In this document: in pieces, positions 33,311 to 43,795 of the stretch
How positions within the stretch are numbered: the first letter of the stretch is position 1
Layout of the letters: each line of letters begins with the position of its first letter
NCBI GenBank assembly: GCA_008828725.1
Contig: MEHQ01000194.1
Location: 216,573 to 280,572 of the forward strand
DNA length: 64,000 nt
Direction: 5' to 3'
Source: Saccharina japonica
Taxonomy: Eukaryota > Sar > Phaeophyceae > Laminariales > Laminariaceae
Notes under the pieces: model-generated
What the model was told of the DNA's origin: nothing
What the model saw: only the letters and a program-made list of their open reading frames with translations
The model's database searches: none
Position numbers and translations under genes: made by a program

Positions 33311-33594
33311 ACCAGGTACAGTACCAGGTATACGATGAATCGTGCCTGCGTTAGTTAACCGACCAAGTTGGCGGGAACACTTTGGACACCAAACCGTCGT
33401 GAACCGTACTGTAGAACCGTGGGCCTCGTCGTATTATTGCACGGTTCCACAGTCGATAAAACCGCGGTTTGTCTACGAGAGTACGGTTTCAAATTAACCA
33501 CACTCTTAAAAAAAACGATCTAACGGGTTTTGGAGGGGAATAAAAGTGTTCGCACCCGATGAACAAGCCCATGGCCAGACTGTACGACTATAAC

Positions 33595-34034
33595 AAGAGC
33601 CGATTTTCCTGCAGTAATTGAGGACTCTGCATTTCCGATGAGAATGAAAATCGATTTTAGTAGTTGGTTACGTTTTTAAGAGTTGCATTTCGCTCACAAT
33701 CAAAATTTGACCTAGAATATATACGTTCCTCGATGGTAGGTATCGATCCACGAAAAAAAAATCGAAATCAACCTTGACAGGCAGGCTCGTAAAACAGAGG
33801 ATATAAGGGATTTGGCATTTATGGGCGAGGTACCTCGCCCATAAATAAATGCTGCTTTTCTGGGATCTTCGATATCTTCGGACTGCCGATGCCGATTTCT
33901 GATGATAGTTTGCACTATAAAAAAAATCGACTGTGAGGGGAGTACATCTCTTCTTACAATCCAAAACCCACTATTTTCGACTTTCATTCTCATCGGAAAA
34001 AAAAACAATTTTTAATTAGGAAAAATCGGCTGTT
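33595..34034. repeat. Foldback element with a perfect 28-bp palindrome at its centre
   Basis: The arms 33595-33665 and 33975-34034 are inverted copies (TTTCCGATGAGAATGAAA and GCCGATTTTCCT on the left, their complements on the right). A perfect palindrome at 33818-33845, with GGTACC in the middle, marks the centre. It is AT-rich and non-coding. Confidence 0.65.
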
Positions 34035-34322
34035 ATATCATACAACGAAAAAACGTTGCAGCACGAGAATTGACTATTTTCCTGCGGGAACAAATCATTA
34101 CATTTCTTGCTATACCCGGCCCCCGTTTCGTACATTCTTCAAAGCCTACGATACAACGCCATTTTTTTTGTTGATTAAGTCATACTAATACAGTAATTCA
34201 AGTCATTAATTAGTATTCGCCTTCGAAGGACACGATATACGACGATTTGGGGTTAAGGAGCCCCTCCCGTCTTTCAAAAAAACGTGTTCTGCCTAAAAGT
34301 GCTACCTCTATCGTCGTCTTCA
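34035..34322. other. AT-rich intergenic, partial family B end
   Basis: At 34245-34320 the phrases GGGGTTAAGGAGCCC and GTGCTACCTCTATCGTCG match the right end of family B. No gene is seen. Confidence 0.4.
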
Positions 34323-34630
34323 GGAAATCGTAAAACCTACGGTGTGGATCGGTGCGGTTTCCAAGACGTCGTGATCCCTACACGGTGCGGTTCGGTACTG
34401 GTTGCCGTCCTACTGCTGTGCGGTTCGGTGCGGTTTTTTTCGAAACCGTATATAACCTACGGTGCCGTTCGGTGCGGTTTTCAGGTGTCGGGAACCCTAC
34501 TACGGTGCGGTTCGGTGCTGTTTTACATCCTACGGCGCGGTTCGACGCGGGTTTCCGATATGGTAAAACGTAGAATACGGCGCGGTTTTCAAGACGGCAA
34601 AAAATGCTACGGTGCGGCGCGGTGCGGTTA
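34323..34630 (+). repeat. Second GGTGCGGTTCGG minisatellite, about eight units
   Basis: Diverged units of 35-45 bp as at 31468-31880. The same motif appears inverted at 34977-35020, on the far side of the SINE that follows. Confidence 0.8.
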
Positions 34631-34985
34631 ACCTCATTTTTGTTTTATCTCATTTCCATCCCATTCGTTATCTTCGCACTGTTTTTTTCTTTCTCCGTAT
34701 TAGTCGTAACTCAGATCCGGGGTCACTCAGTAGGTTCTCTTCTCCCTCACTCCACACTACGGTACGTGTGCCTTGTTTTTTATCGCGAGAAGATTTCAGC
34801 CCTTGCTTTTCTCCCTCGTCGAATTTCGTCAAATTGTGCCTATATACCCACGCTATATATAATAATAGTAGTAGTTGTTGTCATTTGAGAATGAAAACCT
34901 CCTTATATACGGAGACTCGAACCCCTGACTTCAACCTTAGCATTCTTCGTGGTTACCTGCTAGATCACCGGGGCGAACGAACCGC
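34631..34985 (-). repeat. tRNA-derived SINE, near full length, minus
   Basis: Read on minus: head GCCCCGGTGATCTAGCAGGT with B box GGGGTTCGAGTCTCC. The body follows with CACAATTTGACGAAATTCGA, GCTGAAATCTTCTCGCGATA and CCCGGATCTGAGTTACGAC, and the end is near ATGGGATGG. No gene inside. Confidence 0.8.
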
Positions 34986-35099
34986 ACCGAACCGATAGGA
35001 AAAAACCGCACCGCAAAGAACCCTGGAAATCCTTCCTGTATAGTCGTGTACTTGTTTTTCGGAGTGTGTTTGCGTTTTTTTTTTTTACTTTTACACCGT

Positions 35100-35560
35100 G
35101 AAGAGAATGACCCAGGGGTCTGTCTCATGGGAGCTAATTGCCACCTGCGTGTGCCACGGCAACTTCCCCGACTCGCTCGACAGGATCTGGCTGAACGCGG
35201 TGCAGGAAGGAGAGTGCGTCGGAGCTCTGTCCAAGAGGATTAGCTGTGCTCCTGCTGGTGCTGCGATCTGATCCACTCTCAACACTTCCTACAATGACCT
35301 GGCAGCCGCAGCAGCAGGGCTTAAGGACAGGCTTGCAGAGGCGAAGGATGTGCTTGACAGGGCGGCAGTTATCATCGCTGGGCACAGGTGGGCAGGGAGC
35401 GTGAACCGTAGGTTCTACGGGGGGGCTGCCATTGAGATCAACGAAACTGAGGTTTCGGCGATTGCAGGAGTCACCAAGGCATGCCTGGAAGCTTTTGCTC
35501 CGGATCACCCCATGCTCAAGAGTGATAGGAAATCCAGTCTGGACCAGATTTTCTGTTTCT
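35100..35560 (+). pseudogene. Interrupted coding fragment of unknown origin
   Basis: A GC-rich island reads on plus, with about one interruption, as a protein-like sequence including HGNFPDSLDRIWLNAVQEGE, LAAAAAGLKDRLAEAKDVLD and VNRRFYGGAAIEINETEV. Codon choice is biased to G/C in third positions, as in the large gene. I recognise no family. It could be a host gene fragment, a terminal exon or part of an old mobile or viral insertion. Confidence 0.4.
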
Positions 35561-35697
35561 TATTAGGTGTCCTGTCCTGCTGTACTACTGCTGTGTTCAG
35601 GCGTGAACAAATATCACGTTTGTGATTCCTCATGGCCAACGACACACCTCTTCTTGGCGTGTGCGTCTTACAATGGGTTTTTATTATGTACCTTGTT

Positions 35698-35785
35698 TTG
35701 GCTGAAATGGAACAATTATACTTTTTATTGGCTGAAATGGAACAAGTATACCTTTTACTGGCTGAAATGGAACAGGTATACCTGA
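35698..35785 (+). repeat. 33-bp tandem repeat, three units
   Basis: TTGGCTGAAATGGAACAA and variants repeat with TATACCTTTTACTGG between. Three units, high similarity. Confidence 0.85.
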
Positions 35786-36560
35786 TTTCGAATTTGAACC
35801 AAATAATAACAATGACATCCGCCCGGAGGGACGCGGATCAACCATGTTAATATGGACGAAGGCCAAAAAAACAAAAAACAAGGCTGGTCCTCGTTCCGTA
35901 AAAAAGGGGGTATTTATTGATACGTATTGTTCTAAGTATCACGTTTTTTTTTTTTTCAAGCGTAAAAAGTACCAACATCTCAACCCAACCGACCATGATT
36001 AGGGCTGGTCTCTTCGTCTCATAGGGTACACAGTCAGTACACAGGTGTGTGTGCATCAACCATTCTCTCGCATAATAAGAAGCACAGCAGTATTAATAGT
36101 AGTACCTGGTATACACGTATAATGTATGTGGTTCCTGGTCTGTACCATAGAGACCACACCCGTGTATACAATACCGGTACTCGTATATGGTACAAAATAG
36201 AAGTAAAAACAAAATGCACCAGGAATGGTAGAAGCACAGCAGTATTAATATTGATATTAACACAATAAATAGTACCTGGTACTTGGTGCCAGTATAATAT
36301 ACTGGTACCTGGTAATACATACCTGTACCCTGTATACAGCGGTATGATAAGGCAGTAGAGGCGACATGTCGCACGACTCAAAACCAGAAAACAAAAAAAT
36401 ACAAAATACAAAATACGAAAGGGATGGGAAAAAGAAAAAAGAAGTGGCGCTGAACCCGACAACACAAAAATGAAGGACAGTTAATTGGTCAAGCCGGCGG
36501 GGTATAAGGTATAATATGCCTCCGCCATTTTCCGCCAAGCGGGGGTGGAGACGTGGAGAC
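35786..36560. other. Intergenic, rich in TACCTGGTA motifs
   Basis: Three exact copies of TACCTGGTA near 36105, 36271 and 36303, and partial ones around them. AGCACAGCAGTATTAATA occurs twice. A trace of SINE tail occurs near 36418. No gene. Confidence 0.45.
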
Positions 36561-36679
36561 TATTGCGGGGGACCATACATAGTAAATAGGACCAAATATC
36601 GTGAGTAAAAATAGGTAAATATATAGGTTTTTGTGTACGCCTTAGGTCCTACCAGGTATTTAATATGGTCCCCCATAAT
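36561..36679 (+). repeat. TIR element, family A, copy 1
   Basis: TATTGCGGGGGACCATA... at the left and ATGGTCCCCCATAAT at the right are inverted copies. The inside has GACCAAATATCGTGAG, ATATATAGGTTTTTGTG and TAGGTCCTA, shared with all family A copies. Confidence 0.75.
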
Positions 36680-36852
36680 GGTGGAGACAGACAAAAGACA
36701 ACACGTCCGTCCGCCGGAGAGAGAGGGGTTCCCGCCGCCCGCGCGTGCCCCAACCTACTACTACTGCCTCAAATAAAAACCATGACCCGCTGGCAAGACT
36801 CTCCTCACAGTAGTAGTAGTAGTAGTAGTAGTCCATGCATATAGCACGCGCA

Positions 36853-36883
<31 letters not shown>

Positions 36884-36926
36884 ACCTGCCTGCCTGCCTA
36901 CCTGCCTGCCTGCCTGCCTGCCTGCG
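36853..36926 (+). repeat. CCTG tetranucleotide tract
   Basis: About eighteen CCTG units with some CCTA. A short AGT/TAG tract precedes it at about 36808-36831. Confidence 0.9.
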
Positions 36927-37114
36927 CACACATCCGTATGTTTCTCCGGGCACACGTTATTGGGGCTGGCGGAACCGTGGCGCAGCGGGGTGCATGCACA
37001 TGGGTCCTCAAGTATTTTGAGAAGGAACCTGGGGGGGGGCATGCCCCAGCAATTCTACCTCGTATTAATAATTAATACCTGGTACAGAGATATAATATGC
37101 ATTTATTTTATTTT

Positions 37115-37443
37115 TTTCCATTCCATTTATTGTCTCCGCCCTTCCTTTCTCTCTCCTTCCTATTAATAATTAATAGTCGTAACTCAGATCCGGGGTCACA
37201 AAGTGGGCTCTTGTCCCTCCTGCCCCACTAAAGTACGGTACGTGCCTTGCATTTTTATCGCGAGAAAAATGTCAGCACTTTCTTCCCTCGTCAACTCTCG
37301 TCGAATTGTGCTTACCCACGCTATAATATGCGCTCCCGACAGTACGAGTAGTAGTAGTTGGTGTCGTTTGATAATAAAAATCTCCATACATACGGAGACT
37401 CGAACCCTCGACTTCCGACCTAACTAACTTCGTGGCTACCTGT
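37115..37443 (-). repeat. tRNA-derived SINE, minus
   Basis: Read on minus: ACAGGTAGCCACGAAG, B box GGGTTCGAGTCTCC, body with GCATATTATAGCGTGGGTAA and GTGACCCCGGATCTGAGTTA. The first ~20 bases of the head are missing at the insertion edge. Confidence 0.8.
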
Positions 37444-38008
37444 AATACCCAGGGCTTACAAAGTATCCATTGGAGAATGCCCTGGGTACATAATTTTACA
37501 AATTATTACCGGTACACATTAAGTATATGATACGAAGTATGTTGTGCGGGACTGCGGTTGATTCGTACGATATTATTTATTATTGAAAGAGAACAAGGCA
37601 ACAAATCACCAGCTGTTTGGTTTTCATCGACACCCTGACTGAGCAAAACTGAAAAAATCGGAAAAATCGCGTTCCCCAAGATTTTTCAATTTTTAACAAG
37701 TTTTCAACAATTTTGTTTTGTCGGGTGTGGTTGCTTTTTCAGCGGGGAGTATTCCAAAAGCTCGGAAAACCACCTTCTAGACTCTAGACACCCTAATAAA
37801 AAGAATATCGCGGATAAGTGTGGTAGACAATATTATACGAGCAAGGAGAGACTTGATAAGTGATCGTATGCAATCAGCATACAAGTTGTTTTGGTGTAAA
37901 GTGTTTTTTTTTCCGGGTGGAGTTGAAAGTTTTTTCGTTCACGTTTTATCCTCACGCATTAAATATGCGAGGTTCCCAGTTTATTGTTTATCTTTTTGGT
38001 ATTTTTTT
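37444..38008. other. AT-rich intergenic
   Basis: No gene or clear element. The phrase GGTGGAGTTGAAAGTTTTTT at about 37916 recurs near 38898 and 38975 (GGACGGAGTTGAAAGTTT), on the other side of the foldback element. Confidence 0.4.
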
Positions 38009-38885
38009 AAAGGGCATCAGCCAAAAATAGGTATACCTACGCACTTTTGAGCCATTTATAGGTACACTGCGTAATGTACACCGGAAACGGCTTCCGGGCC
38101 CGCCTGATATTGGGCCTGCGCTCCATTGTACCTACAAATGGCTCAAAGTGCGCAGGTACACCTATTATCGGCTACTCAAAGTGCGTATCACCTACTTTTG
38201 GCTTCAACTGTACCAATAAATGGCTCAAACGATCACTTTTTGGCAACTGAAATGTAGACAGACGGCCACATCAGATGCCAGGACTGTCAACCAGCCGACC
38301 GTACCAGTTCAACCACTGACACTGCGGAGTTATCACGCATTACCTACAAGCGAGAACTAGTATCGCGATCAATGTATACGTATTCAGTATGACACCCCTC
38401 CTACGCACACACATATAATACGATGCGGAGAAACAACAACGACGAATGTTTCCATGCCGTTATGCTGAAAGTACAATATACATACTGTAGTGCAGTATAT
38501 AGTAGGAGAAACTTTGATAATATACGTGTACAGAGTAATACCATACGGTTACGAGGGGGTCTAAGTTACACAGCCGTTGGCGTGGGCCGGAACAACATTC
38601 CATACGTAGCAAACGTGGGTGAATGTGTGGCCGTCTGTCTTTATTTCAGTTGCCAAAAAGTGATCGTTTGAGCCACTTATAGGTACGGTTGAAGCCAAAA
38701 CTAGGTGATACGCACATTGAGTAGCCGATAATAGGTATACCTGCGCACTTTGAGCCATTTGTAGGTACAATGGAGCGCAGGCCCAATATCAGGCGGGCCC
38801 GAAGCCGTTTCCGGTGTACATTACGCAGTGTACCTATAAATGGCTCAAAGTGCGTAGGTATACCTATTTTTGGCTAATGCCCTTT
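38009..38885. repeat. Long-arm foldback element, 877 bp
   Basis: Inverted arms 38009-38270 and 38627-38885, about 260 bp each and roughly 95% alike. They start AAAGGGCAT and carry AAATAGGTATACCTACGCAC and GGCTCAAAGTGCG in several places. The ~355-bp centre has no coding frame of note. It looks like a non-autonomous foldback DNA element; target duplications are not clear. Confidence 0.8.
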
Positions 38886-39111
38886 GTTAAATATTATTTC
38901 TGGACGGAGTTGAAAGTTTCCGGGGGTTTTTTTCTCCTCGCCAATTTGGTGTAAACTATATTATTTATGGACGGAGTTAAAAGGGTTTTCCGTTTTTCGT
39001 TCCTGTTATTTTTTTGTTGCCTTCACCAGGTATGAAAGGAAAAACAAAAAAGGGGGGGGGGGGAATAGTCTGTTTTCAGAGTACTCTAAACAATCTATTA
39101 CTGGCGACCAT

Positions 39112-39233
39112 TTTAATAATTAGTAGGATTAAGACCAAATGTTGTTTGTAAAAATACCATAGACTTTACTACGAAGTACGATATAGGTTTTAGTGTGTGC
39201 CGCAAGTCCTATTTACTATGGTCCCCCGTAATA
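39112..39233 (+). repeat. TIR element, family A, copy 2 (decayed left end)
   Basis: Right end TATTTACTATGGTCCCCCGT plus AATA is typical. The left end is diverged (AGTAGGATTAAGACC). A further half copy, GGTCCTATTCACCATGGTCC, follows at about 39242-39261. Confidence 0.6.
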
Positions 39234-39397
39234 ACACTATTTGGTCCTATTCACCATGGTCCCCGGCAATCAATCGTCGCAAGCATACCTGGGCGCCAAG
39301 GGGGTATACCTACGAGGCTTATGCTTGAATTCGTTAGTGAGTAAGTGATTTCTCGAGGTCGTGTTTTCGGAGAGGAGGTTTTGGGTTAGCAAGCCGG

Positions 39398-39723
39398 TCG
39401 CCCCGGTGGTCTAACTGGTAGCCACGAACCTGATAGGGCCGGATGTCGAGGGTTCGATTCTCCCCATGGAGGTTTTTATTCTCAAATTGACACCGACTGT
39501 CGAGAGCGCATATTATAGCGTGGGTAAGCAAAATTCGACGAGAGTTGACGAGGGAAGAAAGTGCTGAAATCTTCTCGCGATAAAAATGCAAGGCAAGAAC
39601 CGTAGTGGGGGAGGAGGGAGAGGAGCCTACTTTGTGACCCTGGATCTGAGTTACGACTAGGGAGGGAGAAAGACGGAAGTGCGAAGATAATAAATGGGAT
39701 GGACAAAAAAAAAAAAAAAAAAA
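39398..39723 (+). repeat. tRNA-derived SINE with poly(A), best preserved copy
   Basis: Head GCCCCGGTGGTCTAACTGGT (A box) and GGGTTCGATTCTCC (B box) about 50 bp apart, as in Pol III promoters. The body continues to GATAATAAATGGGATGG and ends in a run of about 18 A. This copy defines the family: ~325 bp, LINE-dependent retroposition expected from the tail. Confidence 0.85.
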
Positions 39724-39840
39724 GTACCCTATTTACTTTCTATTATGGTCCTCCGTAATAGTCGCAGACGGAAAAAAAATATCAAGTCCGTCCACGGAGC
39801 AAATTTTGAAAATTTGTGTATGCGCCACCGGTGGGAGCTT

Positions 39841-40490
39841 TGCGGCTCCGGAGAACTTGCACGTACGTGCGAGTCTAACGAATCTGCACGTACATTTCAA
39901 TACGGTTATATGTATAGCAGGAGTTGTTGTAGATATGTATGGCCTACATGGGTACCAAATGGGATCGAGGTGCCAGGTGGGCCTCCGGCGGCTCCTGCGG
40001 AGGGCTGATTATATTTCTGCACCTTGTGGGTGGGAGCAGGGTGCCAAATGGGATCAGATCCGGGTGGGATCAGGTCCGGGCGGGACCAAGGGTAAAGATG
40101 GCACCAGCCGTATAATTGCACGTACGTGCTGGGCTGTTCGGATCTGCACGTACTTTTGCACCATCTTTACCCTTGCTCCCACCCGGACCTGATCCCACCC
40201 GGATCTGATCCCATTCGGCACCCTGCTCCCACCCACAAGGTGCAGAAATATAATCAGCCCTCCGCAGGAGCCGCCGGAGGCCCACCTGGCACCTCGATCC
40301 CATTTGGTACCCATGTAGGCCATACATATCTACAACAACTCCTGCTATACATATAACCGTATTGAAAATACGTGCAAATTCGAATAGCCTGGCACGTACG
40401 TGCACGTTCTACGGAGCCGTAAAGATGGTGCAAAAGTAAGTGCATTTCTAACAGCCCACAGCACGTACGTGCAATTATACGGCTGGTGGG
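39841..40490. repeat. Nested foldback element
   Basis: Arms 39841-40100 and 40162-40420 are inverted copies. The middle piece 40100-40165 is itself found inverted at 40421-40490. Phrases CACGTACGTGC, CTCCTGCGGAGGGCTGAT and GGTGGGAGCAGGGTGCC recur. Related sequence is at 45060-45125 and in the element at 50963-51340. No coding frame is credible, since every frame follows the palindrome. Confidence 0.75.
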
Positions 40491-40565
40491 AGCTTTGACA
40501 TCGCGCGCCACAAACCGACGGCAGACTTACACCCAACCATACGTCGTATACATATACCTGGTGTC

Positions 40566-40620
40566 AGGGCGATCGAACCCTAGCCCGAACCTACCTATGC
40601 CAGTGATCAGTGCTTGGATA
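40566..40620 (+). repeat. Telomere-like dispersed unit, copy 2
   Basis: GATCGAACCCTAGCCCGAAC followed by ATGCCAGTGATCAGTGCTTG, as at 28238-28300. Confidence 0.6.
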
Positions 40621-40655
40621 CCATTCCGTCGGTAAATGACCGTCCGTATGTACCA

Positions 40656-41020
40656 GTCGCCCGGGTAGACTATTAATAGTGGTCAGCTTGAAAGGCTACT
40701 ATTAATATTAATATTCACTAAATAAATATTATAGCATTGGTACCCGAGTTCAAATCCCACCGTGGTGAGATTTTGACTTTATTTGAAAAAATAAAAAGGA
40801 AACTGTATCTGAGAGCGCCTTCGTGGCGTGGGTAGGCGGAATCCGACGCAAGTCGCCGAGGGAAGAAAGTGCTGAAATCTTCTCGCGATAAAAATACAAG
40901 GCGCGTATATATCGTATAGTGGGGAGGGGGAAGAAGAGCCTACTTAGTAACCCCGGATCTGAGTTACGACTTAAGAGGGAGAAAGAAAAGAAGGGCGAAG
41001 ATTATAAATGGGATGGACAA
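40656..41020 (+). repeat. tRNA-derived SINE with a different head
   Basis: The body (GAGAGCGCCTTCGTGGCGTG, GCTGAAATCTTCTCGCGATA, CCCCGGATCTGAGTTACGAC) matches the other SINEs. The head has TCGCCCGGGTAGACTATTAA and B box GAGTTCAAATCCC with an AT-rich insert between them. It may derive from another tRNA. Confidence 0.7.
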
Positions 41021-41152
41021 AAAAGAAATGGTAGCGCTCGGTGGAAAAGCTCCCAGGGGTGGCGAACATAACTTTTCCGCCGTCCAGAGTCCAGAAACGT
41101 GAATATTTTACAACCAAGTCAAGTTGGATGATGATCGTACGTACCAGGTACG

Positions 41153-41235
41153 TACCGATCTGTCCCCAATTATAAGCACTCTTTGTACATCAATATTGAA
41201 CGAAAACGGTTCTTATATTTATGGACAGAGTGGTA
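41153..41235. repeat. Short palindromic MITE, family C, copy 2
   Basis: TACCGATCTGTCCCCAATTA at the left and TATTTATGGACAGAGTGGTA at the right, 83 bp in all. Confidence 0.75.
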
Positions 41236-41356
41236 TGTATAATGTATTATAAGCCTACGAGCTGGTTCAAGTTGAACGACCCAAACTTTTGTCGGACACA
41301 GATAGATGCCGCTTGCAATATCTACTCGAATGTCACATATTTGGTAGCATACTGAC

Positions 41357-41464
41357 CGCCATGAACAGGCAGTGGGACAGGGTGACGTACGAGCGCAGCC
41401 AGTTTTTCGGTTGAGGTGCTAGAGCTGGCGCTAGCGGGAAGAAGTGTCCCGACCGACCACGGCC
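41357..41464 (-). CDS. Candidate exon, membrane-protein-like
   Basis: 108 bases on minus from acceptor CTATTTTAAG to donor GCG/GTCAGT. It reads GRGRSGHFFPLAPALAPQPK then NWLRSYVTLSHCLFMA. It starts and ends in phase 0 and joins the candidate exon at 41839-41950 directly. No family is recognised. The end may enter a membrane span. No following exon was found. Confidence 0.4.
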
Positions 41465-41571
41465 CTTAAAATAGACCAGAAACAGTCAAGTCAGGAGTTT
41501 CCGCATGAAAGCACGTTTTTTCTCATTTTTTTTTTTTCTGATCGAGCCGGTTCCAGGTACCTTAATTAACC

Positions 41572-41658
41572 CCTTAAGAACTCGTCCCACGTATTCGGGG
41601 ACAAACTACTTGAAATTAGTGTGGGATACTGTTCTCAGTTATGAAGGGGTCAAGGCAC
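41572..41658 (+). repeat. Dispersed repeat, family E
   Basis: CTTAAGAACTCGTCCCACGT and GGGGACAAACTACTTGAAAT with GTGTGGGAT. Related copies lie at 43638-43795 and, inverted, near 56455-56525. It sits in the intron between the two candidate exons at 41.36-41.95 kb. Confidence 0.6.
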
Positions 41659-41838
41659 GTCTGTAAAACAAATCTCGCAAATATGCGACGATCTGGCTGC
41701 GTATCGTAGTATGATAGGGCTAATGTCCAAGTTTTTTTTTTATCTCCCGAAGATGAGCCTATACTGAAACAAAGTAATTACCAGGCAACTGCAAAATGCG
41801 CGTGTTTTCCGCACAAAAGCCCAAAAATGCTCACTCAC

Positions 41839-41950
41839 GTCGTTTTTAGAGATAAGGTCTTGAAGTTTAGCAAGCGTGTTCTTTAAGCCACTGACGAGGT
41901 CTTGACCAACCGTGGCTTTTATCTCATTTTTCGTCTTGAATTTGATGTTT
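41839..41950 (-). CDS. Candidate exon upstream of 41357-41464
   Basis: 112 bases on minus after a very long pyrimidine tract and CCTTAAG, ending at a strong donor GAC/GTGAGT. It reads NIKFKTKNEIKATVGQDLVS and GLKNTLAKLQDLISKND, a charged helix-like sequence. Phase fits the next candidate exon across a 374-bp intron. Together they suggest a minus-strand gene of unknown function. Confidence 0.42.
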
Positions 41951-41966
41951 CTTAAGGCCCCAAAAA

Positions 41967-43540
41967 AAAACGAAAAAAAAAAAAACAAGTCCAAAAACAA
42001 AAACAATACCTGTGACAGGAAGAAAACAAACACCGTGCGTTAACGGGTTAAAAGAGGGGTTTCCGAAATACATATTAATAGTACAAAATTTCAGGACCTA
42101 TCTCTCCCAAAAACGGCGTTAACTTCCGACTGTGAACTTTATTGGGCCGTTTAGCTTAAACCAGCCTGGATCAGAACAATTCCTCCCGACAAAAAAAAAA
42201 AAGTTGGCGTCTGTTTTAATGGGGTGTGATTTTCCTGTGTGTAGATTTCGGAAGCTACTGTAAGTATCTTGGTGATTGGCCATTTGGAAGCTTGCCGAAG
42301 AAAGCAGCCACCAAATCGATGAAAACAATTACGTAAAAAAATCGTCAGGAATCAAAATTTTCATTTTGAGTCAAGGGCATCGTTGGAAAAAAAACAACAG
42401 CGCGTTGAATTGTTGTCTTGGTTCTTTCAATACAAGAATCCACAGCACCTATATATATGTCCTATGTACATACAAAAAAGCAGGGCGTTCTGACAGGAAT
42501 ACGTACGACGTCCTGTGGCTTTTATGCATTTCTCCTTTTTTGGGACATTTACGACCCCTCGTTTGACCGAAAATTTTACCCGCGTATCGACGAGTGTCGT
42601 GCCTTGTCCGCTGTGAATCTCTTCTCGCCAGACTCACGGTAAAACATTGAGGTATTTTCAGCGGTCGAGGACTGCTGTCGAGAACATATTCAAGGTTGGA
42701 ACATTATAATCGCCGATACCAGAGGTACATCTCCGGTCAAAGCGGGGGGGGGTGTACTCGGCATTCATGCACGGCCGTAGCCGTATGGCTATAGACCCTC
42801 GCATCCCTACAGTGCCGGGACGGAGCATGTCGGGTTTTCACCGACCAGGCGGACATTGCTAGCACCAAGCGCGAAGCGAAACGTGAGGTGTTCGGCGAGT
42901 CGCGTGAAGGGTGACCTCCATCCTACCGAGAACCGCTTGTGAGGCGGACTTGCATATGGGTGACAGCGTCAATGAGTTAATACAATTTCCGGTGTGGCTA
43001 CTTCCAGAGGCAGCAATGGGAGTACACTATGATACCAGCATGTAATTTACTATTAAATAACTGCCTCGTGGGTGCCATAAACACTACGTGATACAACCAT
43101 TCCCCTTGTGTGGAGTAAAGGTTCTCCACCCCCGCACAAATGATCTCTAACTCGACCGCCAGCTGCAATCGACCGCCCAAATACGGTACCCTGGTGGTCT
43201 ACGTACATGTAGCTCATGTAGTGAGCGGTATGTTGGGTTGGTAAGCGGTAAACCGCAGGCAAAAAAAAAGGTAAAACATGAGCATTAGTCGTATTAATAG
43301 TAGAATTGCGGGGGGGCATACCCGGCAAGGTGTACGAGCAGAGTCGAAAGGGGGGGGGGTCCTTGCACAACCTTCCTCCTTCACGATGCCATCAGCAGCC
43401 CCAACATGCATCGTGCGTGGGGGGAAAAAAATGAAACGTATGCCTGCGTGCGAGCGTGCGGGCGAGCGTCCGTGCGTGCTCTGCATGGCTTCCGGGCGTT
43501 TTACCAACGCGTCATAATGGAGTTTTAACCCCTTACCCCC
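41967..43540. other. Intergenic with weak coding traces
   Basis: On plus at about 42540-42640, FWDIYDPSFDRKFYPRIDEC followed by a GTAAAA site could be an exon but lacks a clear acceptor. A copy of the CATGGCCGTAG repeat lies at 42745-42830. G runs at 42745 and 43350. No gene is supported. Confidence 0.3.
42745..42830 (+). repeat. Dispersed repeat with CACGGCCGTAGCCGTATGG
   Basis: Follows a G run, as at 26738-26822, and ends near CCCTACAGTGCCGGGACGGA. Third location of this repeat. Confidence 0.55.
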
Positions 43541-43637
43541 TTGACCCTTTTAGGACTGCAGTCCCGTTTTGGGGACAAAGCAGTCTAATTCTAAGTAATT
43601 TGTCCCCAAAACGGGACTCCAGTCCTATAAGGGTTAA
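43541..43637. repeat. Palindromic MITE, family D, copy 2
   Basis: GTCCCGTTTTGGGGACAAA and its inverse, flanked by CCCTTTTAGGACTG and CAGTCCTATAAGGG. Nearly the same as 19697-19798. Confidence 0.85.
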
Positions 43638-43795
43638 GAACTGGTCCCACGTATTTGGGGACAAACTACTTGGAATTAGTGTGGGATTCGTTTTTTTTTC
43701 AGTTATGGATGGGTTAAGAACCGGTCCCCCGTTTTTTTGGGGGGGGACAATACTTTGAATAAGTGTGGGATAAGTTTTGCACTTCTGAAAGGTTG
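43638..43795 (+). repeat. Two tandem family E units
   Basis: GGTTAAGAACTGGTCCCACG and GGTTAAGAACCGGTCCCCCG start the units; each then has GGGGACAA, AGTGTGGGAT. They abut the family D element, which shares GGTTAA ends. Confidence 0.65.

Noticed and set aside
36835-36926. CRISPR-like regular repeat
   Set aside because: A plain CCTG/CCTA tetranucleotide tract with no spacers.
39806-40536. Several frames of 60-130 codons on both strands, similar to each other
   Set aside because: They are translations of the two arms of one foldback element, which explains their likeness.
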